A DNA stretch of 64,000 bases from Phytophthora quininea. Its lineage: Eukaryota; Oomycota; Peronosporomycetes; Peronosporales; Peronosporaceae. The stretch is taken from contig JAAVTG010000208.1 of the NCBI GenBank assembly GCA_011947345.1, positions 62,001 through 126,000 of the forward strand. The letters run 5' to 3'. Position numbers and translations under genes: made by a program. This document shows positions 54,910 to 64,000 of this stretch, piece by piece; the first letter of the stretch is position 1; each line of letters opens with the position of its first letter. Under the pieces are notes generated by a model. That model ran no database searches. It was not told where the DNA came from and was given only the letters and a program-made list of their open reading frames with translations.

Positions 54910-56465
54910 TCAGGTGTCAAAATCATCGCGCAAAATAGGCGGCACAAAACGATGACCTGTTCCTGCTTCTACATCTTCATCATCACTCCATGTATCGACA
55001 TCTCCATCTGCAGCACGCGGAGTGCCGTTACTTGCTTCACCAGGTCCCCAAAATTCTTCATCCGTCATGTTAGGATACAAATTAACGGGCGGAGGTTTCC
55101 ACTTCATGATGAGCCCATCCTCACCCGCTGAAAGGAGCTCACACGTCGATTTGCGATACACACAAGCTGTGACCTGCTCGTAGTGCGCAGTAGAGCGAGC
55201 AACCGGAGCGCCAGTATCTCCAAACACACGGTAGGACGCCACATCTCCCAGCGATCCATTCGGGACGAACACCATCGTACTGTTCCAAGCATCCGCCTCC
55301 TGTGAAAATGCCATCTGAATATTCCGAGACGCTCGAGGTTTCGGCCGACGTATCTCTTGGTAGTTCATGAACTGATGCTCGCCTGTAGATGCATTCCACA
55401 ATTTTAACTTTTCATCCATCCCATTACTGAGGAGAAACCTTCCATCCGGAGTATACGCCAAGCTAATTACTCCTCCAGCATGAGCAATAGCCAACGACGT
55501 TGATGCAGCTGCATGTGGATCGTTTCGCTGCTGTCGGTGCAGTTTTTGAGTGTGGGAATCCACTCGAGAACGAGCTCGAGCTCGAGCTCTCGCTTGAGCT
55601 TCCGACGCGCCTCCAATTCTTCGTCTCTTTCTTGCTGCATTGGAAAGAGACGTCGGTTGTTCCCTCTTCACATTCGTATACAAACTTGAGCGTCCTGGCA
55701 CACTCGCCGGTCCGTCTTGACTCAAGCACAACAAACACGCTGTCGCTCCAGACTTCCGGATATCCCAAAGCCGAATTTCTCCATCTCTAGACCCAGACGC
55801 AAGATGGAACTCATTCATCGGCGTCCAATCCAACGTCCAGACTTCATCTTTGTGACCCAAAAGACTGTGAGCTGTAGCACCGCTCTCCATATCCAGTAAC
55901 CTCACTTCTCCCTTTGCAGTAGCAGCAGCGATCAATGAATGGGTCGTACTGATCGGTGAGAACTTGGCTGCAAACACTTTACTTCGCAATGGTAAAGTAC
56001 TCACACAGGAGAACGTATCAGCGTCCCAGATCTTGACATATTCGTCTAAAGAACTGGAAATGCACAGGCCTGTGTCCACAGGGTACCAGTCCACCGAGGA
56101 GACTCCGAATTGCAGACTTTGGCCTGAACTTGGCACTTCTCGGGTCGACGCTGTTTCCATTGCTTCTAAAGGGTTATTTGTATTGAAAACCACTTGTTTG
56201 GAGCTTGGAATCATGAAGTCGGCGTCGTCCAGCGCTTGCAGGTCGAAAAGTAATAACTGGGATTGGCTGGAACCTACTAATAAAAACCTTTGGTCGATGG
56301 GGTCCAAGCTCATGCTCCACACGCGCAAACCTCGCTGGAAAATGAAGTTGGAGGTCGCTGGTTCATGTTGCAATAGATCTCTAGACTGGCTAGTGAAGAA
56401 GTCGTCGTAGTAGCGGCGGCAGGGAGCCCGACGCTGCGGTCTAACATATAACTAAACGCCGACAT
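54910..56465 (-). CDS. ERCC8/CSA-type WD40 protein (transcription-coupled repair)
   Basis: Start ATG 56465, with one frame change near 56420 joining it to the main frame (56373-54910, 487 residues). WD40 repeats include VSSVDWYPVDTGLCISSSLD, EYVKIWDADTFSC, GHKDEVWTLDWTPMNEFHLA, SGSRDGEIRLWDIRKSGA and LAYTPDGRFLLSNGMDEKLK. The wording GHKDEVWxxDWxP...SRDGxIRLWDIRKSGxCLLxLxQ is specific to CSA. CSA is the substrate receptor of a CUL4-DDB1 ligase that clears stalled RNA polymerase II. A charged Arg/Ala insert (QARARARARSRVD) sits between blades, and the C-terminus is acidic. The start region overlaps nothing; the LarE-like gene begins about 140 bp away, divergent. Confidence 0.88.
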
Positions 56466-56607
56466 TGTTCTATTATGCAAACATGTTTATCAACCCAAAA
56501 ATTTCACCATATATAAGTAAAAGGACATACTGAGATCAAGTATAGCAAACTCTTTTACTTCAAACACGATCATTTGGAGCAAGTACGTCAGCATTATCGG
56601 ATTGGGC

Positions 56608-57726
56608 ATGTTGGGGGCGAAAGTGGAGCAGCTTCTGGCGCTGGTGGCGGCGAAAGGGGCGCAGACTCCGGTAGTTACGGGGAATACGGTATCTGTCAGC
56701 AACGTGGTGGCGTATTCCGGTGGCGTGGACTCGTCGCTGGCGGCCGTACTGGTCCATAAGGTATTTCCAGAGACGAGTGCGGCTTGTATCGGGCTCTCGG
56801 CTGCACTCTCGACGGTGCAGTTGCAACAGGCTCGAGATGTGGCGACGCACATTGGAATTCCGTTGTGGGAGTGTCATACGGAAGAGAGCAAGCTGCAGGG
56901 ATATGTGGAGAATAAGGGCAAGAGTTGCTACTACTGCAAGACGACGCTGTACAAGACGTTGAACCAAGTCGCGCATTTTGCGTGGGAAGAGATGCAAGCT
57001 GCGAGTGGCGGTTCCGTGAAGGAGATAAAGCCGGTGCTGTATAACGGCACGAACGCTGACGATCAACTGGACCCGACGAGAGTTGGGCTGGTGGCGGCCT
57101 CCGAATTTCACGTCGTGAGTCCCTTGAGTGGACTGACTAAGCAGGAGGTGAGGGATGTGGCCAAGTACTTGGGACTGCCGAATTGGAACGCGGCTGCATC
57201 GCCGTGCTTGAGGTCGAGGCTGCAGTTTGGTGTGGAGGCGACAAAGGTAAGTTCCTGACATGTTGGGAAAAGGCTTGGTATGTAAATTACGTGATTGCTT
57301 TATGGCTAGGATCATCTTCGTCGTGTGGAGAAGGCGGAAGACTTTGTCCGGAACTTGGTCAATCTTGAGACGCACATGAGTATGCGCGTTCGGTTCCTCG
57401 CTGGCAATCGAGCTGCAGTCGGTCAGTACTCTCTGCATGATAATTATTTAACATGCCTTAACATACCTTTGAATCTGTAGAGCTAGACAATGATGCCCTG
57501 GAAAAGCAGTGGTGAAATTCGATGTCATCGACGCAGAATTTCAGCGACTTGGTAGGGTTTTGAGCGATATTAAAGCAGGCAAACCAAGGCTAACACGTGT
57601 GATTTCACCGCAGGATTTAATGCCGTGGAAGTCCGTGCTTTTCGGTCCGGCAGCCTTAGTGGATATAATCCTGCCGCTATGGTGCATCACACGCCTGCAG
57701 CACAAAAGGCTTCTGTCGAACACTAA
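56608..57726 (+). CDS. LarE-like ATP-dependent sulfur transferase (PP-loop)
   Basis: Exons 56608-57246, 57310-57421, 57481-57551, 57614-57726, all GT-AG. PP-loop SGGVDSSLAAVLV binds ATP. KGKSCYYCKTTLY, NGTNADDQLD and NAAASPCLRSRLQFG match LarE, including the Cys of the SPCLxSR segment that donates sulfur in single-turnover LarE enzymes. LarE makes the nickel-pincer cofactor of lactate racemase in bacteria; the role of eukaryotic members is not settled. One frame break in exon 3 near 57500 (AAAA, needs AAAAA). After the last intron FNAVEVRAFRSGSL leads to the stop at 57724-57726. Family call is firm; substrate is inference. Confidence 0.85.
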
Positions 57727-58037
57727 ATTCAAGCAGTTTGATGGGAATTTCGGCTCACTAAAAATTCTCTTCTACCGATTCCGCTCGCTCGGTAATCAAT
57801 CTTCAGTTGTTCGTTGATGTTTTCCCATGCGTCGTGAATAACTTCAGATTTACAACAGAGGAAACCAAACGGAAGGAATTTCCAAGCCACAGAAAACCAT
57901 ATCGTTTGAACTACACTCACTTCAGTCAAGTGCACATAAAATAACTTTTTTTGCACCCATTGAAGTTCGCCAAAGCGTCACTTTGCAATTCGCTCTTGGA
58001 GCAGCGAGATCTACGTGCACCAAGTCTAAGACGAGCG

Positions 58038-61000
58038 ATGGGGACGAAGCGCAAGTGGCAGGAGAATGACTGGGAGGTGGCCATGCCGGCGCAGAGCTTT
58101 GTGGCCGTGCTGGCGTCCACCGAAGATCAGGACGACGCCAAGACCAAGGCCAAGAGCAAGAGCAAGAAGAAGGCCCACAAGTCCACGAGACGCTCACCTC
58201 GTGGACGTAAAAAGACAGAGGACAGTCAGGAGGACACCGAGATGGACGATGCTACTGCTGCAACGCCCGTGGTGGACGAATTTTGGCTCGCTCAGCTGCA
58301 GGACGACGTGACCGAGGACATGCTCGCCCAGGAGGACGCTTGCGTGCATGTGACATGGCTCAATAAAGTACAGGGCAGCCAGTACAAGCTTGCTTACGAC
58401 GAGCAGGTGGACGTCGGCAGCATCCTGTGCCACGTCTACCTGAAGGAGCTGAGTGAAACACTATTGGAGCTCACGGCCAAGTCGTTGGAGCGTGTTCAAC
58501 GTAGTTTGACGCGCACTAAGAAACAACTGGCGGGGAGACAGTAGAGGACGATGTAGAAGAGGACAATGAACGCCCTCCGCCATCGAACCTAACGTCCACT
58601 CGTAAAAGAAGAAGTGAAGAGGATGAGAAACCTGCTCGTTTTGGACGAGGCAAAGCTCCTGCTAAGAAGCAGAAGCTCAGCAAGAGGGATGCTGCCATGC
58701 ATATCCCCCACTGCAAGTATCAGTGGATGAAAGCAAGTACGAGGACAAGGAGATGCTCGGCAAGCAGCCGCTGGAGAGCTTCAATGGAGATGTGACGTCG
58801 ACGAACCGCGAGGTGCTGCGAGCTGTGCTGACCAAGAATGTCAAGATGTTGAAGACGCTCACGACGTCGGCGAAAGTGTATGGCGAGCTGAGTACTTTCG
58901 ATGCCAATCGTAGTGCTGATGTCAAACACTCAGCGATACATTACGCCATTGATAATGACGACCTTGCAGCCGCAGCGCTGCTTCGACAGACAAACGACAA
59001 GATCGAAAAGCAACACCTTGCGGGTGCTCCAGAGGTGGCACTTCCTTCGCACTCTACGGGGCAGCACACGAGTCGATTTAGTGACTACAATCGACGTGCG
59101 ATCAATGCTAGTCGTGGAGGCAAGGAGGGAAATAACGCGCTACTTGAGGACTCTGCGAACGGCCAGCAAGTCGGCTTGTCGCTCGACTACTTGTGGCAGA
59201 GCTCCAATGCCAGTGTGGAGATGTTGACGTTGCTGTACCCTACAGGGGAATGGACCAAGCAATACGACTACACCGTGTCTAACAATGTGTGTCGGGCAGC
59301 ACGTGTTGGCAACTTTCGATTGTTGCGCAAGGTGGTGGAGACACTTGAGAAAAACGGCGGCTGGGGTTTTAACGAGTTGCACCACAGAGTGCTCGCCGAC
59401 GGACCTGCTGACGGAGAGCCACTTCTTCCTCAATTCCGCGTCGTATCGGCCATCAAGCAGGCCAACACCACTCGTCTTCGCCCGTTGCATTTGTCTGCTA
59501 TTAATCCGAACACTCAGTATCTTGAGGCGCTATGGGCCGTGGCTGGCGATGAATTCGGCGCCATCAAGGATGATCAAGGCTATGAACCAATTCACTACGC
59601 TGCCTGTTGCGAGTCTGCTGAACCGATGACTTTCTTGCTGGAGCGACGATGCAGCATGTTTGGACGCACCAAGACAAGACTGACCCCTCTTATGTGTGCT
59701 CTAGAGGCTGGGAGGGATGCTACGGCCCTAGCTCTGCTCAAGTTTGCGGCAACCCCAGGAGAAAGCGGCGGCGGCGGGCAAGAGGTTGCCGATAAGCTTG
59801 TGAAAGAACGCGGCCCAGCGGGGAAGCAGGCTGTGCACTTTGCTGCAGAACATGGCTGTGCCGAGGTGTTGGAATATCTTTTGACTGAATGCGCACGTGC
59901 AGTGGAGATCAATGGCGCCAGTGGAGGAACCAGCAAAGCGACGCCCTTGACACTGGCCGCACAGCACGGCCATCTGAAGTGTGTCCAGGTCCTTCTTGCG
60001 CATGGTGCTCGAGTGGATCTAGGCGATAAACTGAAGAAGACGCCACTGATTCTAGCTGTCAAGAACGGACATACGCGCATTGCTGCAGCTCTCATTAACG
60101 CCGGTGCGAATGTGAACGCGTATGACACGTCGGAGAACAGCGTTGCGCATTATGCAGCCAGTTATGGATGGCCGTCGTGCCTGCAGCTGTTGATTGATGT
60201 CGGTGCTGAATTGTGGGCTCAAAATGCGTGGGGCTTTGTCCTCTCGCTTGCGCGCTGTTGAAGCAGCGTCGTACTTGCGCGGAATTGATCCTGGCGCAAG
60301 TAGGTGGCGATGAACAACGCAAGTTCCTCGACTTTAGAGATCGACAAGGTCGTACGATGCTCTTTCTTCAATGTGAACACTCGCGCGACCTAGGAGAGCT
60401 GGGATACTTACTCGACAAAGGGCTTGATCCCAACATCAGCGACTCTGAAGGTGAGTATCCGTTGCAGCAACTGATCAAACGTGCCTGCAATGAAACTCCT
60501 CGGACTAATGGCACTAGTAGCGGTGTCAACGACGAACTCGCAAAGTTTTTCCTGGAAGCAACACGACTATTGTTACAGCATGGAGCTCATCCGCAGTACG
60601 AGCTTTTCAATGAAGTCCAGCAGGAAGACGAGAAGGATCAACCGAAGAGGCTCCAGCCATTGCAACAAGCGATGGAAGGAAATCAGATCGAGATCGTCGA
60701 TCTTCTACTTGAGAAAGATGGCGTACAGCCCGAAGCACTGTCGATGACAGGCTCGGATGCTTGGATGACTGCCGCGTCGTTGGGTGCTGGAGTCGGCGAT
60801 ATCCTGCTCTCCAAACTTCTTGACCACCATTCCAGTAAGTCCAACGGGGTCCGTTGATGTTTAAGGGGAGAACACGTCCGCATCGCATGAATTTCTTTCA
60901 CATTGTGGCCCAACAAAGTGCTGAAAACCTCACGGCTGTCCCCGATCTTATTCGTCAGTGTGCGGAGAAGTGCGCGACAACTGCGGACATGATGTGCGAG

Positions 61001-64000
61001 AAAGATGCATTCGGTTACACGCCGGTGATGCGTCTCCTTGACCCCAGTCAGGAGCGGAAGATGTCTGGAAACGCATCTGACCCAGACAAGCTACAACATG
61101 CGCGAGAGATCGATGCACGGCTGGCGAAGGTGTTTGCACTTTATGCGGAGAAAACAACGACACGAGATGCATTCGTGCGCTGTGAAGAGGCAACTCAACT
61201 ACGGAAACTCGCAGGAGTGCCTGCGAAAGCATCTAAGGGTGGTGATGTGAGTGCTAGTGGCGGAGTAGCTAGCGATTCCGACTCCGATAGCGATTACGAT
61301 GGCGATGGTGATAATGATGATGATGACGACGGGGATGATAGTGGTGACGGTAACAGTGATGACGATGACGATGATACTGATGATGCTGAAGCACGAGTAG
61401 TTTCGAAGCCAGTGCCCTTACAGAAGGATGGAAAGCCTACAATTTTGGTCGAGTACGAAACGGCATTGCATTTCATTGCGCAGAGGAAGTTGACGAGTGA
61501 ACCTGCTAATCCGTGGCAGAGGTGGTATGGCTGCGGAGACCAATCTACACGATGTCTCATGCACATTTTGTTGGAAAAACGCCCAGAGCTTTTTGCAAGC
61601 GATGCCGACAGTTCGCTTGTGAATTTTACTCAACTTGGCAGCTTTAAGACAGCTTTGCATTTTGCCGTAGAATCTGGAGATGTAGTTACTGTGCGGACAC
61701 TGCTTACTCACCACGCTAATGCCAACACATCTCCAGTGCGATGCACGCGCTGCAAGACTTTGCGGTGGAAAATGCCATCGCACGAGCTAGTGGACACTCC
61801 GCCATCGCTCGTGGAAAGCATCCTGTCTGCACAGGTAATTGCGGCACGGACACTCTCATCGAGCCGCCACTGTTTGAAGCTATCAAGAGCAAGCAGATCA
61901 AGTGTACGCACCTGCTCTTGAAACATGGAGCCGTCGTCACTTGCTTCTCCGATACGACGCGAGAAACCCCCTCCACGTAGCTCTAAGAGAGAACGATGGG
62001 GAGGCGGTGAGTGCTCTTCTATCCCACGGAGCAAGCCTCATGGCAAAAGACTCTAGTGGAGCGACTCCGTTACACCTGGCGGTGGTTGCAAGACACTCGA
62101 TCCCTGTTCAAGAGCCGCACGAGGGGAGGTGGCCTACTCGACGATCTCTATTACTCAATCGTTCCCATCGGGTCGGTCGATTTCTGCAAAGACTTCTCCA
62201 TTCTCTGTGACAATCTCTTCCCAGGCAAACCAAACTCAACGAGCTCAGGAAGTTGAGCCAGCAATTGTGATTGCACTAAAAGATCCCAGCGCACAACAAG
62301 CTGTAATTGTGGGGGATACCAAGAATCGATCGCCAATTCACTACGCCGCCCGAAATCGCGATCTGGAGCTACTTCGTGAGCTTCTGCGAGCGGCAGGAAA
62401 GCATGGAGCTCAAACCGCAGTCAACCAGCGGGATTGGCTTGGACGGACGCCGTTGCATTACGCTGTCAACGCGGCAGCGATGAGTGCAGATGCGTCTTTT
62501 GCGGTCGAGCGCTTTCTGCTGCAGAATGGGGCCAGCGTCAACTCTCAGGATGACTTTGGCTTTGGCCCACTACACTTTGCGTTGATCAAGGTGAACCTCG
62601 ACTGGCACGATAACTATGACACTAACCATAAAAAGCAGGGAGGTCAAAAGGACAGAGACGGCCAAATCGAAGATGCAACGACCTACGAAGCCAAGAAGCG
62701 AGAAGCTTTTCTGCATGAGCATTTGGCTACCATCCCTTCAGGCGATTCTGACCCCGTTGAGACTGTGTCAAACCTCGCGGCGGAGCGTGGTCTGAATATG
62801 ATGGCACAGGATGCGTTGGGACGATCTCCACTGCACTTAGCAGCGGCAATAGGCGCCTTTGTATGCGTTTCCACTCTACTTAGTGCTTTGGGTAATACGC
62901 AGACGGAAGGGATGGCACTGCAAGATCACGAGGAATTCACCCCGCTGGGTCTAGCTGTGCTGCATAAGAGACAGACAACCATCATGACCTTGCTCCGTAG
63001 CGGCTCGGCTGTCGATGGCAATCTTCGCATGACTACGAAATCGACCAGCGATTCAAAGCCAATGCTCGTGCAGACAAGAAGCTACTTCTATCATGCAGTC
63101 AGCAATGGTCTCACGGGAATCTGCCATATGCTTCTCAGTGCCAAGTTCTGCCGACGTCAAGCGATTGAGGACTCGGTGAGATGTGGTCGCTTCCAATTGG
63201 CTAACAATTTGTTAGGAGTGCTTGAAGCAGGGTCGGATGGTGGGCTGGATCTTCTTCGGCGACCAAACTCCAGTGGTGAGACCCTTTTGCATTCTTTGGC
63301 CAAGACAAAGCAAACTGGTTTTAGTCTCCTTGCTCGAAACTTGGCGTGGGCTCTCGTTGACAGTGGTGTGGGTGTTGATGCGCAAGACAAAGAAGGGAAT
63401 CTCGCTGTGCATTACGCAGCCAGAAACGGCAATACGCAGCTACTTGACTTCTTACACCACCTAAGCAGTGGTACGAAGAATGAGAACGTCAAGAACAATG
63501 CTGGTGAAACCCCACTGCTCTTTTGCCTTAAACAAAAGTTTGAGCGTGGCAGCCTGAACGACGATCAGGTGCTTGAAGTGATGTGCTACTTCCTGGAGCA
63601 TCCATCCCATTCACTCGACGTCAACGTTGTGGATGCATCTGGGATGAATATTCTATCAGCTTTCCTAGACCGGTTTACGGAGACGCTAGCGGTATCAAAG
63701 CCTGTCTTGTTCTTCGCAATGCTGGAGTCACTGCTGAAGCGAGGTGTGGATCCAAACACCTGTTTCCATAGCATTCGTGTGGCCACTCAACATGAACAGG
63801 AAAACGAGTCTGACAAAGATGATAAAGACCGGCTACTTCGTTCCGGTCGGCAGTTCTGCGAGACTACGCAGCTGGCGGCAGGAGACGTAGCAACAATCCC
63901 CCGCTTATACGAGTTGCCTTCACGAAAGAGGCAGCCATTCGCTTCCATTCACTTGCTCTGCTGCTTCGCTACGGGGCGAAGCTAACGACCACCGATGACA
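58038..64000 (+). CDS. Giant ankyrin-repeat protein, runs off the window
   Basis: ATG 58038 (MGTKRKWQENDWEVAMPAQS) begins a Lys-rich, nuclear-looking N-terminus, followed by a small domain (CVHVTWLNKVQGSQYKLAYD). Many ankyrin repeats follow from about 58900: ADVKHSAIHYAIDNDDLAAA, GKQAVHFAAEHGCAEVLEYL, ATPLTLAAQHGHLKCVQVLL, TPLHLAVVA, RSPIHYAARNRDLELLRELL, RTPLHYAVNAAA, RSPLHLAAAIGAF. An acidic Asp-rich linker lies at about 61270-61390. Frame breaks at about 58545, 58720, 60240, 60850, 61740, 61970, 62100 and 63950 mostly adjoin G or C runs, and the sense continues in a new frame each time. At 64000 a repeat is still open (ALLLRYGAKLTTTDD), so any C-terminal catalytic domain is outside. Ankyrin-WGR-PARP proteins have similar front ends, but no PARP sequence is visible. 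The 300 bp before it hold nothing I recognise. Confidence 0.75.

Overview
The window is nuclear DNA of an oomycete, most likely a Phytophthora or close Peronosporales relative. The support is: short GT-AG introns (about 50-90 bp) in compact genes, two adjacent RxLR-dEER type secreted proteins, Crinkler (CRN)-type P-loop proteins, and housekeeping genes interleaved with retroelements.

Layout, left to right. 0-3.2 kb: a decayed Tc1/mariner transposase (-) opposite a decayed Fanzor (eukaryotic TnpB-like RNA-guided nuclease, +). 3.3-5.7 kb: a B-box/SAM/protein-kinase gene. 5.8-7.5 kb: two divergent RxLR paralogues, both with broken frames. 8.2-10.2 kb: a YqeH/NOA1-type organellar GTPase. 10.2-11.3 kb: relics of a histone deacetylase and of a CRN P-loop. 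11.3-16.7 kb: a Ty3/gypsy chromovirus whose 5' end carries an internal inversion. 16.8-22.9 kb: a class II deacetylase gene between two divergent CRN-like genes. 23-38.8 kb: a dense housekeeping block (alanyl-tRNA synthetase, a coiled-coil protein, membrane cyclic-nucleotide phosphodiesterase, glutathione S-transferase, mitochondrial ribosomal protein mS34, a thioredoxin-fold ER-type protein, ribosomal protein S23/uS12, glyoxalase II). 38.9-42.2 and 50.2-52.8 kb: seven copies of a lineage-specific protein family that I cannot assign to a named family. Between these two clusters lie an RNPS1-like splicing factor, a Ty1/copia relic and a RING-like gene. 52.9-64 kb: a coiled-coil gene, ERCC8/CSA, a LarE-like sulfur transferase, and a giant ankyrin-repeat gene that runs off the right end.

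A technical point governs how the gene models should be read. Many conserved genes are cut by single-base frame breaks, and at most of those I could inspect the frames would rejoin if an existing homopolymer run were one base longer. This looks like homopolymer under-calling in the assembly rather than mass pseudogenisation, so most broken housekeeping genes are annotated as CDS. Decay is believed only where there is independent evidence, such as substituted catalytic residues, in-frame stops outside runs, or deletions.

Strongest leads: the unassigned seven-copy family with two tandem helical C-terminal repeats; the Fanzor relic that has lost two RuvC acidic residues; the chromovirus inversion; and the duplicated deacetylase-CRN neighbourhood.
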